From Streptomyces syringium (GTDB taxonomy: Bacteria > Actinomycetota > Actinomycetes > Streptomycetales > Streptomycetaceae), in contig NZ_JAGIOH010000001.1 of the NCBI RefSeq assembly GCF_017876625.1, forward strand, positions 372,001 through 436,000: 64,000 bases of DNA, given 5' to 3'. Below the pieces are notes generated by a model that saw only the letters and a program-made list of their open reading frames with translations, made no database searches and was not told the origin of the DNA. Every line of letters starts with the position of its first letter. The first letter of the stretch is position 1. The position numbers and the translations under genes were made by a program. Below are positions 54,057 through 63,800 of the stretch, piece by piece.

Positions 54057-55355
54057 ATGGCGAAGTGGCCGAAGGGCGTACGGGCGGTGGCGTGCGCACT
54101 GCGCGAGGACCTGTGGACGACGTCCCCCGAACCGCCGTCCCGCGCGCGACGGCCGGGCTGGCTGGACTGGCGGCCCGCGCTCGCATTGCCGTTGGCGCTG
54201 GTGGCGGTCTTGCTACTGATCCTGAACGCCAACGACTACATGTTCGACTATCAGTTGAGCAAAGATCTCGGCTTTGTGCTCGCCTGCGTCCAGTCGGTGG
54301 GCCTCGTCGTCGCGTTGTACCGGCCGGTCCCGGCCTGGTGGGCCACGACGCTCGCCACGTTCGTGGCCGCTCAGTCCCTGGCCGACACCCGGTTCGCCAT
54401 GCCCTTCCCGTGGTCCCACGGCGGGATCGGCGTGCAGGCCGCCGTGTTGTTCCTGGTCGCGTTGCGGGTCCGTGTGCGGGCCTCGGTCACGGTCCTGGTG
54501 ATCAGTTCGCTGTCGGGGCTGGTCTGCCTGTTGAACCCCCCGCGGACGAGCTATTACCAGGACGCCGATGTGGCCATCCCGGTCTTCGTCGCCGTGACGG
54601 CGATCGGCGCCGCGCTGCGCGGCCGTGCGGTGGCCCGTACGCGACTGGTCGAGCAGGAGGAGCTCACCGCGGAGGAGCGGGCCCGGCGCACCCTCCTGGA
54701 GGAACGCAACCGGATCGCCCGCGAGCTGCACGACGTCGTCGCGCACCACATGTCGGTCATCTCCATCCAGGCACAGGTCGCCCCGCACCTGGTCGAGAAC
54801 CCGTCCGAGGAACTGAAGGAGAACCTCGCGGGCATCCGCGAGAACGCCGTCGAGGCACTCACCGAACTGCGCCAGGTGCTCGGCGTGCTGCGCTCGGAGG
54901 ACCCGCTGTCGGGGACCGTGCGCCACGCCCCGCAGCCCACCCTCGACCGGCTGGACGACCTGTTCGGCAACGTACGCGGTGCCGGGCTCACGGTCACCCG
55001 TCACACCAGCGGAGACCCGCTCCCGCTGTCGCCGGGCGTCGAGCTGTCGGCGTTCCGCATCGTGCAGGAGGCGCTCAGCAATGCGATACGGCACGCGCCC
55101 GGAGCCGATGTCCGGGTGGAGATCGGGTACCGCCCCGCCGGGGTCACCGTGCGGATCACCAACACCGCGCCGGACGGTCCCGCCCCGGCCCCGCCGGGCG
55201 CGGGCCACGGGCTGCTCGGCATGCGCGAGCGCACTGCCATGCTGGGCGGCGAACTGGCCACCGGCCCCACCCCCGACGGCGGCTGGGAAGTCACCGCGAT
55301 CCTGCCCGTACAGCCCCCCGCCGCGCCCACCGAACCCGCCGAGGACACCCCATGA
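54057..55355 (+). CDS. sensor histidine kinase (NarL/DesK type)
   Basis: The 432-residue kinase has four to five membrane spans in the first 180 residues. The HisKA_3 box is RNRIARELHDVVAHHMSVIS with the phospho-acceptor His. The ATPase domain includes LSNAIRHAPGA and PPGAGHGLLGMRER. ATG 54057 has GGGGGAG 5 nt upstream; the GTG at 54024 lacks this. It is coupled (ATGA) to its regulator. Confidence 0.94.
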   Translation: MAKWPKGVRAVACALREDLWTTSPEPPSRARRPGWLDWRPALALPLALVAVLLLILNANDYMFDYQLSKDLGFVLACVQSVGLVVALYRPVPAWWATTLATFVAAQSLADTRFAMPFPWSHGGIGVQAAVLFLVALRVRVRASVTVLVISSLSGLVCLLNPPRTSYYQDADVAIPVFVAVTAIGAALRGRAVARTRLVEQEELTAEERARRTLLEERNRIARELHDVVAHHMSVISIQAQVAPHLVENPSEELKENLAGIRENAVEALTELRQVLGVLRSEDPLSGTVRHAPQPTLDRLDDLFGNVRGAGLTVTRHTSGDPLPLSPGVELSAFRIVQEALSNAIRHAPGADVRVEIGYRPAGVTVRITNTAPDGPAPAPPGAGHGLLGMRERTAMLGGELATGPTPDGGWEVTAILPVQPPAAPTEPAEDTP

Positions 55356-56023
55356 CGACCATCCGCGTGCTGATCGCCGACGACCAGATGATGGTCCGCC
55401 AGGGCTTCACGGTGCTGCTCGACGCCGAGCCCGGCATCGAGGTCGTCGGGCAGGCGGTGGACGGTCTCGACGCCGTCGCCAAGGTCGCCGAACTGCGCCC
55501 CGACGTCGTCCTGATGGACATACGGATGCCCGCACTCGGCGGCATCGAGGCGACGCGCCTCATCACCGAACCGGCCGGGGCCACCGTGAAGGTCCTCGTC
55601 CTGACCACCTTCGACCTCGACGAGTACGTGTACGAGGCACTGCGCGCGGGCGCCTCCGGATTCCTCCTGAAGGACGCCTCCGCCGCCGAACTCGCCCAGG
55701 CGGTACGGGTCGTGGCGGACGGTGACGCCCTGCTCGCCCCGAACATCACCAAGCGTCTCATCGCCGAGTTCTCCCGCATGAGCGGCGCCCCCCGCGCCCC
55801 GCTCAAGGAGCGCGTCGGCGACCTGACGGAACGCGAGACGGAGGTCCTGTCCCTGATCGCGCAGGGCCTGTCGAACGCGGAGATCGCCCAGCGGCTGGTG
55901 GTGGCGGAACAGACCGTGAAGACCCATGTCAGCCGGATCCTGCTCAAGCTGGGTCTGCGCGACCGCACCCAGGCGGCTGTCTTCGCCTACGAGACGGGGC
56001 TGGTGCGCCCGGCCGGCTATTGA
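55352..56023 (+). CDS. NarL-type response regulator
   Basis: The 223-residue regulator has a receiver with IADDQMMVRQG, phospho-acceptor Asp in VVLMDIRMP and FLLKDAS. The LuxR helix-turn-helix is LTERETEVLSLIAQGLSNAE followed by a recognition helix. It pairs with the preceding kinase, and the four genes from 51904 form one transcription unit in layout. Confidence 0.96.
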   Translation: MTTIRVLIADDQMMVRQGFTVLLDAEPGIEVVGQAVDGLDAVAKVAELRPDVVLMDIRMPALGGIEATRLITEPAGATVKVLVLTTFDLDEYVYEALRAGASGFLLKDASAAELAQAVRVVADGDALLAPNITKRLIAEFSRMSGAPRAPLKERVGDLTERETEVLSLIAQGLSNAEIAQRLVVAEQTVKTHVSRILLKLGLRDRTQAAVFAYETGLVRPAGY

Positions 56024-56105
56024 GATTTCGCGGGGAAACACCCACCGGCGCAGGGGGACATGGCTAAGGTGCAAGGAGAGTCTCAAGTGACGGGGGTGGT
56101 CACGG

Positions 56106-57347
56106 ATGTTCGGAAAGTCCTGGCTTCGGGGTGTGGCGGCGGCGATCGCCGTGCTGGTCTCGGCACCGGGCACCGCCCACGCGTCACCACCGGAGCGAGC
56201 CCCGGTCGTGCTCTTCCCCGCGTTCCACGCCACCAAGCTCAAGGTGACCGTCGACGGGCAGACCGGGGTGCCCGGGTGTCCCCGCTCGGGCAGTTTCGAG
56301 GACTGGTACGGCAACGACCGCCCGAGCACCGTGTTCAGCCAGGTCTGCCAGGACCGGCTGCTCACCCTTCGCTACGACGCGAATCCGTCGAAGCCGATGT
56401 CCGCACGCTTCTCGAACCCGGCCGGGGTCGACGTCGACGTCATCGACTACGGCAAGACCGGTAGCGCACCGCTCTACGAGCCGCTCTACCGCCGGCTGGA
56501 AGCCGACGGATACCAGCGGGACACCGACATCCGGGTCGCCGGTTACGACAGCCGGCTCACCCCGGACATCGGCGGCTTCCTCGGACGGACCCGTCAGCTC
56601 GTCGAGACCACCTACCGGGACAACGGCAACCGCCGGGTGCATCTCGTGGGCCACTCCAACGGGCCGCTCTACGCGCAGTACCTGCTCACTCACACCACAC
56701 GCGCCTGGCGGGACAAGTACATCCAGGGGTTCACCCCCATCGCGGGGAACCTCCCCGGGCAGGGGCTGAGCTACTCGCTGCCCTTCACCGGGCTCAACAC
56801 CAGCGACTTCAGCTATCCGACGACCGGGGAGAACGCCGCGAGCAGCGCACGCATGCACGCGAGCGCCCCGTCGACGTACATGGCTGCCGCCGATCCGAAG
56901 ATCTTCGGCGATCGCGAGGTCGTCGTCCAGGACACGTCGACCGGTGTGTCCTACACACCGCGCGACCACGCGAAACTGCTCACCGACGCGAAGCTGCCGG
57001 TGGCCAAGGAGATCGCCGACCACTACATCGGCTTCGTCGCATTCGCCGAGGCCGGATCGTTCCCCGACGTCGACGTGTACGCCGAGAAGGGCTCCGGGCT
57101 CCCGACCGCCGTCGGAACGCGGCTGGCGAACCTGACCCCGGGACAGATCGTCGGCGGCGACCAGTTCCTCACCCGGGACGGCGACGGCAACCAGGAAGAC
57201 ATCACCAACGAAGCGGTGCTCGCCTGGCGGGCGATGCCGTGTCACGACTTCAGCCTCACCGACAACCCGGGCGTCGACCACATGTCCCTGGCGAGCCACC
57301 CCGGCGTGCTCGACCGGCTGGTCACCCACCTCAAGCGTTCGCCCTGA
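56106..57347 (+). CDS. secreted LCAT/PDAT-family acyltransferase or lipase
   Basis: The 413-residue protein has a signal peptide ending GTAHA. APVVLFPAFHATKLKV begins the mature domain. The nucleophile elbow is VHLVGHSNGPLYAQYLL, close to the HSMGG elbow of lecithin:cholesterol acyltransferases. The late VDHMSLASHP gives a candidate catalytic His. LCAT-like enzymes acylate sterols from phospholipids, so a role with the sterol cluster is possible. Confidence 0.8.
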   Translation: MFGKSWLRGVAAAIAVLVSAPGTAHASPPERAPVVLFPAFHATKLKVTVDGQTGVPGCPRSGSFEDWYGNDRPSTVFSQVCQDRLLTLRYDANPSKPMSARFSNPAGVDVDVIDYGKTGSAPLYEPLYRRLEADGYQRDTDIRVAGYDSRLTPDIGGFLGRTRQLVETTYRDNGNRRVHLVGHSNGPLYAQYLLTHTTRAWRDKYIQGFTPIAGNLPGQGLSYSLPFTGLNTSDFSYPTTGENAASSARMHASAPSTYMAAADPKIFGDREVVVQDTSTGVSYTPRDHAKLLTDAKLPVAKEIADHYIGFVAFAEAGSFPDVDVYAEKGSGLPTAVGTRLANLTPGQIVGGDQFLTRDGDGNQEDITNEAVLAWRAMPCHDFSLTDNPGVDHMSLASHPGVLDRLVTHLKRSP

Positions 57348-57358
57348 CATCGGTGCCT

Positions 57359-59743
57359 TCACTGAGGGCAGCCGCCGTGACGGCGGTCAGCAGAAGCAGT
57401 GCCGGCGCCGTCGGCGTCCTCGGCCGCCGCCCGCCATCGGGCCAGCTCCGCGCAGGCGTTGGCGGTTTCGGCGTGGTCGGGGCCGAGCACCCTCAGGTAG
57501 TCGGCCATCAGCTCCTCCAGGGCGACGGCCGCGCCCACGGCGTCACCGGCCGCCCCCCGGCACCGGGCCAGTCCACGGCGGGCGTGGAGGGAGTTGGGGT
57601 GGTCGGATCCCAGCACCCGAAGGCTGTCGGCGAGCAGGTCCCGGTACGCGGCGGCGGCGTGGGCGGCGTCGCCCGCTTCGGCCCACCAGTGGGCGAGGTC
57701 GGAGCGGGCGGTCAGGACGGTGGGGTGGTCGGGGCCCAGGACGCGGAGGTAGTCGGCCAGCAGGTGCTCGAAGGCCGTGGCGGCACCGGCGGCATCTCCC
57801 GCCGTCCCCCGCCACCACGCGCGGCCGTGACGCACGTTCAGGGTGTCGGGGTGGTCGGGGCCCAACACCCGTAGGTGGTCGGTCAACAGTTCCTCGAAGC
57901 CGGCGGCAGCCCCGGCGGCGTCCCCGGCCTCACCCCTCCAGTGGATCAGATTGCCGCGCGTGACCAGGCAGTGGAGGTGGTCGGGACCGAGCAGCCGCAG
58001 GTAGTCGGCCAGGAGTTCCTCGAAGCCCGTGGCGGCACCGGCGGCGTCGCCCGCCATGCCCCGCCACCAGGCAAGAGCGTGCCGGGTGTCCAGGGTGTCG
58101 GCGTGGTCGGGGCCGAGCAGCCGCAGTTCGTCGGCCGAGAGTTCGCGGTACGCGAGAGCGGCGCCCGCCGCGTCCCCGGCCATGCCCCGCCACCAGGCCT
58201 GGCGGTGCCGGGCCTGGAGGGCGTCGGCGTGGTCCGGGCCCCGGTGCCGGCAGGCGGTGGCGTGGAGGTCCTGGAAGTGGGTCACGGCAGAGGTGACGAG
58301 ACCGGCGTGACCGAGACTGTCTCCGGCGCGGAAGAGCACCGGATGCGCTCGGGACTCCCACAGGGCGCCGGGGGCGTGGGCGGTGAGGGCGGCGGTGTTG
58401 GCGCGCAGGGACCGCGCGAGGGCGGTGTCGCGTTCGGTGTCGGGCCAGACAGTGAACAGGGCGTCGGCACAGGTCCGCGCCAGTGCCTCGCGCGCGGCCT
58501 CCGGCAGGGTCTCCCGGGTGGCGCGTTGGACGAGGGCGTGGACGCGCACCGCCTGGTGGGGTGTGCCGGGGGTGTGGTCGGCCAGGCTGAGCCGGTGCAG
58601 GCACCGCAGGGCCTCCACCGCGTCCTCGGTGCCGATGAGGCGTTCCGGCGGGTGTCCGCCCTGGCCGGGGGTGCGGTGCGCGGAGAGGTGGGCCAGGGCC
58701 GGGGGCGAGGTCACTACGGTGGTGGGAATGCCGTTGGGGTCGAGCAGGGCGATCAGCTGCAGCATGGGCCGTGCCAGGCCGCGCGGGCGGAGCCGGTCGG
58801 CGTGCTCGACGGACAGGGACCAGGTGGCGGCCACGGTGGTGCGGTGGGCGTCCGGCAGTCCGCTGTCCTCCGGTACCAGCTCGGGCAGGGTCCGGGCCCG
58901 GTCGGCCAGCCGGACGCGGTACTCGGCGCAGCTGAGGTGGAGGTCGACCAGGTAGGTGGCCGCCTGGGCCAGGGCGAGCGGCAGCCGGCCGAGGTCGCGG
59001 GCGAGCGCCGCGATGTCCTCGGGGTCCTCCCGGCGGTCTTGGGCGGCGAGCTTCGCGGTGAGGTAGGCGACGGCCTCGGCGGGGGTGAACAGGCCGATGT
59101 CGACGCGGTGGCCGGGCAGGGCGGCGTCGCGGCGGCGGGTGGTGACCACCGTCCGGCCCCGCGGGTGCGTGGGGGGCCACAGCGCGAGCCGGCCGCCGAG
59201 GCCGCTCAGGTCGGCGGGGTCGGCCACGTCGTCCAGCACGATCAGCCATCGGCGGTCGGTGGACTGTGCCCAGTTCAGGAAGCGGGCGGCGGCACGCTCG
59301 GGGTCGTCGGCGCCGAGGCGTTGGGCGTCGTCGGTGCCGGTCACCGCGGCGGCGGCCTCGGCGTAGGCGCTCAGGATCGCGGCCCTGTCGGTCGCGGTGA
59401 CCCACACCAGCAGGTCGGTGTTTCCGGCTTCCCAGGTGGTGCGGGCGTGGTGGGCGGCGAGCTGGGTCTTGCCGGCTCCGCCGGTCCCGGAGAGAACGTG
59501 GCACAGCACCTCGGTGCCGCCCGTGGTGACCGTGCCGCTCAGGGCGTCGGCGGCGGCACGGTGCTGGAAGCAGTCCGCCTGCCGGGGGACGAGACCGACC
59601 GATCGCGGCCAGGGGGCCGGTGCCCGTGGCGGGGCGTGGTATTCGAGACGGCCGATGGTCAGGGCCGCGATGCTGTGGTCCCGGGCGGTGACCGAGGTGG
59701 CTTCGGGTAGGTGCGGGGCCGGGTGCGCGCCGGGTGCGGTCAG
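57359..59743 (-). CDS. NB-ARC/TPR STAND NTPase (NLR-like)
   Basis: The protein has an intact P-loop (SGTGGAGKTQLAAHHA), Walker B WLIVLDDVADPADL, winged-helix region, and C-terminal TPRs. Upstream of the P-loop is ARDHSIAALTIGRLEYHAPP, which I recall as typical of streptomycete members. In-frame canonical starts begin only at GTG 59509, just before the P-loop, so the upstream motif would be lost. A CTG overlapping the preceding stop (CTGA at 59743) is proposed as start. The family works as signal-sensing conflict proteins. Confidence 0.75.
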   Translation of the reverse strand: MTAPGAHPAPHLPEATSVTARDHSIAALTIGRLEYHAPPRAPAPWPRSVGLVPRQADCFQHRAAADALSGTVTTGGTEVLCHVLSGTGGAGKTQLAAHHARTTWEAGNTDLLVWVTATDRAAILSAYAEAAAAVTGTDDAQRLGADDPERAAARFLNWAQSTDRRWLIVLDDVADPADLSGLGGRLALWPPTHPRGRTVVTTRRRDAALPGHRVDIGLFTPAEAVAYLTAKLAAQDRREDPEDIAALARDLGRLPLALAQAATYLVDLHLSCAEYRVRLADRARTLPELVPEDSGLPDAHRTTVAATWSLSVEHADRLRPRGLARPMLQLIALLDPNGIPTTVVTSPPALAHLSAHRTPGQGGHPPERLIGTEDAVEALRCLHRLSLADHTPGTPHQAVRVHALVQRATRETLPEAAREALARTCADALFTVWPDTERDTALARSLRANTAALTAHAPGALWESRAHPVLFRAGDSLGHAGLVTSAVTHFQDLHATACRHRGPDHADALQARHRQAWWRGMAGDAAGAALAYRELSADELRLLGPDHADTLDTRHALAWWRGMAGDAAGAATGFEELLADYLRLLGPDHLHCLVTRGNLIHWRGEAGDAAGAAAGFEELLTDHLRVLGPDHPDTLNVRHGRAWWRGTAGDAAGAATAFEHLLADYLRVLGPDHPTVLTARSDLAHWWAEAGDAAHAAAAYRDLLADSLRVLGSDHPNSLHARRGLARCRGAAGDAVGAAVALEELMADYLRVLGPDHAETANACAELARWRAAAEDADGAGTASADRRHGGCPQ
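57380..58240 (-). repeat. tandem 126-bp repeats encoding TPR units
   Basis: About seven 42-residue units of form VLGPDHPDTLNVRHGRAWWR follow each other with strong DNA similarity. They encode superhelical TPR motifs of the NLR-like protein. Such near-identical repeats can recombine, changing unit number and ligand specificity. Confidence 0.85.
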
Positions 59744-60216
59744 CCCTGTTCCGGGCCCGGCTGCGGAGGGTTTCCCAGCGTCACGTCCCCCATGACCCCG
59801 GCGGCCGCCGATCCGTGTTCGGCGCGGACGTCCATGTTCCCGGCGACGGCGAGCCCTCCGTCTCCCGCCGAGACGGCGTTCGTCGCCCGCCGGGCCGACG
59901 TCACCATGTCGCGCAGCTGACCGGCGACTTCGGCGCGTTCCGCATCGCCGAGGTTCTCCAGCAGGTCCTCGAACCGGGTCTGCCAGGACGCTCCGAGAAG
60001 GATGCGCACCCGCTCGGCCTCCCGGGGGTCGACGCCTTCGACTTCGGCCGCCGTCCGGTCGAGGCGCCGGGCGACCAGCCCGCTCCCCGGTGTGCCGCCT
60101 CGGCGGAAGACACCGGCCACCCGCTCCCGGAGCGCCGCCCAGGCGTCCGTCCCCGCTGCCGCGGCCACCGCCGCCCCGGCCGCCGAGGCCAACGCGATCA
60201 ACGACTGATCCAACAT
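59740..60216 (-). CDS. small helical protein with C-terminal interaction motif, NLR partner
   Basis: The 158-residue protein starts at ATG 60216 with GGGGAGGGGACC. It begins with a hydrophobic Ala-rich helix (QSLIALASAAGAAVAAAAGT), continues helical, and ends with AEHGSAAAGVMGDVTLGNPP. That tail resembles the NLR N-terminal motif. The layout of helical domain plus tail fits bacterial effector partners of NLRs that signal through amyloid-like motifs. Its stop overlaps the NLR start region. Confidence 0.72.
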   Translation of the reverse strand: MLDQSLIALASAAGAAVAAAAGTDAWAALRERVAGVFRRGGTPGSGLVARRLDRTAAEVEGVDPREAERVRILLGASWQTRFEDLLENLGDAERAEVAGQLRDMVTSARRATNAVSAGDGGLAVAGNMDVRAEHGSAAAGVMGDVTLGNPPQPGPEQG

Positions 60217-60396
60217 GGTCCCCTCCCCCGCCTGTCCCCCGCTGTCCTCACTCTCCACCGCCTGTCCCCCGCAAGGCGACGCGGTATGCCTTCCACCGCT
60301 CACGGGACAGGCCTATCGTGGTCCGCAGGCAGAGCGAAGGGACTCATTGGGTACGGGCGAAGGCTGATACCCGGTGTTCCACCACGGGGGGGGGAC

Positions 60397-60828
60397 ATGT
60401 CCGACCTACTGCGTTTCGACTTGGCCGACCACGGCTCGATCATGGTGGAGGTCGACGCGGACGAGCCGGGGATAGCGAGAGCCTCGCGGGTGGGGGATCT
60501 GATCACCTCCACCGCGGAGTCGTTCGAAGCCGCGCTCGAGCACGTACGAAGAGCGGCCGACGCCGCCCTCAGCGGCTTCCGGAACATGGAGGCGCGGCCG
60601 GACGAGGTGCAGATCCAGTTCGGTGTCCGTCTCAACGCCGAAGCGGGCGCGGTCATCGCGAAGACCGGCGCCGACGGGCACCTCAAGGTCTCCCTGACCT
60701 GGCGCCGGGAAACGGTGCCCGACCAACCGCCCACCCAACTGCCCGCCCAACCGCCCGCTGAACCCCCCGTCCATCCGCCCGCCGGACCGGACGGCCAGGG
60801 CTGCGACGGCCCGCGACCGGCACACTGA
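60397..60828 (+). CDS. Trypco1 (CU044_2847-type) domain protein
   Basis: The 143-residue protein has the pattern RPDEVQIQFGVRLNAEAGAV followed by KVSLTW, seen in proteins that co-occur with trypsin-like peptidases (trypsin co-occurring domain 1). The C-terminal 40 residues are Pro-rich. A nine-G run precedes the start at spacing 2-3. It lies 24 nt before the peptidase-STAND gene. Confidence 0.82.
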   Translation: MSDLLRFDLADHGSIMVEVDADEPGIARASRVGDLITSTAESFEAALEHVRRAADAALSGFRNMEARPDEVQIQFGVRLNAEAGAVIAKTGADGHLKVSLTWRRETVPDQPPTQLPAQPPAEPPVHPPAGPDGQGCDGPRPAH

Positions 60829-60852
60829 CGGCCCGGCGATCCGGCGTCGCGG

Positions 60853-63800
60853 ATGCGGGAGCAATCGGGCAGCGCCATCGAACGAGCCATCGCCGTCGTC
60901 GACGCCGGGGGCTCGTCCTCCGGTCTCGCCTTCCTCGTCGGTCCGCGTGAAGTGATCACGTGTGCGCATGTGTTGGAAGCGGCGGTCCATCCACACCCCG
61001 CCTCCTGGATCGGGCACCGTCTCACCTTGGTCTTCCCTCTGGTGGCACCGGACGAGCCCGTCCTCGCCGAAGTCGTGACCTGGCATCCGGTGGCCGACGA
61101 CGAGTCGGGGGACGTGGCGGGGCTGCGTGTGCTGGGCCCCCTGCCCGCATCCGTACGGGCCGTGCGCCTCAGCCCCGTGACGGAGGTGTGGGACCACCCC
61201 TACCTGACCTTCGGGCTGCCCGAGGGCAGGCCCATGGGCGTGTGGAGCCGCGGCCGACTGCTCGCCCGGCTGGCGGGCGGGTGGCTCCAGTTGGAGGACA
61301 CCCGCACGGCGGGATTCCCCGTGGCGCGCGGGTTCAGCGGCGCGCCCGTCCACGACCTGCGGCTCGAAGCGGTCGTCGGCATGGTCGTCGCCGTGGAGAC
61401 ACGCGCCGAACGCCGCACCGGGTACGCCCTTCCCACGTCGGCTCTGCTGGACGCCTGGCCGGACCTGCGGTCCGCCGTCGACCCGCCCAGTCCCTACCGA
61501 GGGCTCGAAGCGTTCCGGCCGGAGGACGCCGCCGTCTTCCACGGCCGGGAACGGGACGTCGAGCGTCTGCACGCGTTGACGAGGTCCCACCGTGTGGTCC
61601 CGGTGGTGGGGGGATCGGGCAGCGGGAAGACCTCGCTCCTGCACGCGGGGCTGGTGCCGCGGCTCGCACGCTCGGACACCCCGTGGGCGGTGCTCCGCCC
61701 CCGGGCGGGAACGACTCTCGGCGCGGCCCTGGCCCGTTCCCTGGCCGGGCTGACGGCACCGCCCTCCCCCGGCGGTCCGCCGCCCGGCCATGAGCGCGTG
61801 CGGTCCCTCGAGGAGGACATCGCCCGGGGCGGGCTGCCCGGCATCGTCGTCGGCGCCGCGGAATCACACCACCGGGAACTCGTCCTGATCATCGACCAGT
61901 TCGAGGAACTCGTCATCGCTTCCACCGAGGAGGACGACCGTGTCCTCGAACAGCTCCTGTCGCTGGCCTTCGGCGGCCCCTCGGCGCGGCCCGCGGTCCT
62001 GCGGCTGGTGGTCGCCCTCCGCTCGGACTTCTTCGACGCGGCGCTGCGCCACCCCCTCCTGAGCCGGATGGTCACCGAAAACCCGCTGCTGCTGCACCGG
62101 CTCTCCGCCGACGACCTGCGACGGGTCATCGAGCAGCCGATCGAACGCTGGTGGGGCATCGGTTTCGAGGCAGGGCTGGTCAGCCGCATCCTCGACGAGG
62201 TCGGCCCGTCGGTCGAGCCCTTGCCGCTGGTGCAGTTCACATTGAGCCTGCTGTGGGAGCAGCGCAGCGCCGGTCTCATGACGCACCGGGTCTACGAGGA
62301 CTTCGGCGGCGTCACCGGGGCGCTCGCCCATTACGCGGAACGTGTCTGGCGCGATGGCCTGGAGCCCGCCGGCCAGGAGGACGCACGGTGGCTGTTCACC
62401 CAGTTGGTGCGACCGGACGCCTCCGGGCGGCACACGGGGCGGGCGGTGGCGCTGGACGACCTCACCCCACGGCGCCAGTCCGTCGTCGACCGGCTCTCGA
62501 CGGCCCGGCTCCTCGTCGCGGACAAGGATCCGCAAGGTCGCTGGACCGCGAGTCTCGTCCATGACGCGCTGATCGGCGCGTGGCCACGGTTGGCCGGCTG
62601 GGTCGCCGAGGACAGGACGTTCCGGGTATGGCAGGAGGAGCTGCGGGGCCATATCGCCCTCTGGGAGCGGGGCGGTCGCGAACGCGGCGGGCTGCTCACC
62701 CGACGGTCCCTGCAAGCCGCTCTGCGGTGGCTCGACGAGCGGAAGCCGGACCTGACCGAGCCGGAACGCTCCTACATTCTGGCCGGTCGCAGTGCCAGGC
62801 GCCGCCATGCGCTGTTGCGGACAGGCGGTGCCGCCCTGGCCGTCTGTCTGGTCCTGGCGCTCGTCGCGGCGGTCGTCGTGGTCGATGTGAGGAGCCGTCA
62901 GGCCGCTGATGCCCGCAGGACCAGCGCGTCCAAGCAGCTTGCCGCGCGGGCGAAGGACGCTGCGACCGCGCCCGACGCCGCGGGGGTGGCCGCCGTGGCC
63001 GCCTACCGGACGGAGGCGACTGGCGAGGCCTGGGAGAGTCTGCTGCTGCAGTTCTTCCGCACCCGGCACCACCGGGCTCTCCTGCCTTCCCCGGACGGGG
63101 AGGAGATGGCTTACACCACGGGCTCGCTCGGGCGGCTCGTCGCCGCGAGGACCAGCGAGGGACGCGTCCTGGTCTGGCGCCCGGGGAGCGGGGAGCGCGC
63201 CCGGGTGCTCGTGGACGGACGCGCCCGTGCCGTCGCCGTGTCGAGGGACGAGAGCCACCTGGCCACCGCGGTACCCGGCGGCGAGGTCGCCCTGTGGGAC
63301 GCGCGGACGCATCGGCGGGTGCGCTCGCTCCCGGTTCCCCCGGCCCGGGAGGGGGCGGGTCGCAGCGTCGTCAGCCTGGCGTTCGACGCGTCGGGGCAAC
63401 GGCTCGTGGGCATGGCGGCCGGAGGGCTGGGCGCCGTCCTGTGGGACCTGCGCCGGGCGGACGGGGCTCCGGCCCTCATCGGACCCGATGCCGTGGGACA
63501 GGAAAGGTTCTCCCGTGTCTGGCCGGGGACCGAAGGGCGTGTCCTCACCGAGGGAAGGGCCACCGCCACGCGCGCCGCCGGAGCCGGCACCAATGAGGTG
63601 ACCGTCTGGTCGGGCCGCCCGCCCCGTCCCGTCCACAGCACTGCCCTCACGCCGGCCGACGACGGGAGCGGCCGGGTCGTGTCCTCGTCGGGAGAACAGG
63701 CTCTGGCCTGCGAATTCGCCGACAACGTCGGCACGTGGCAGCTCACCGACCTCGTCTCCGGGCGCCACCGCATCCCGGGCTACGCGTCCGAACTCGCCCC

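Noticed and set aside
57380..58240. CRISPR-like direct repeats
   Set aside because: The repeats are 126 bp, in-frame and encode TPR units without spacers.
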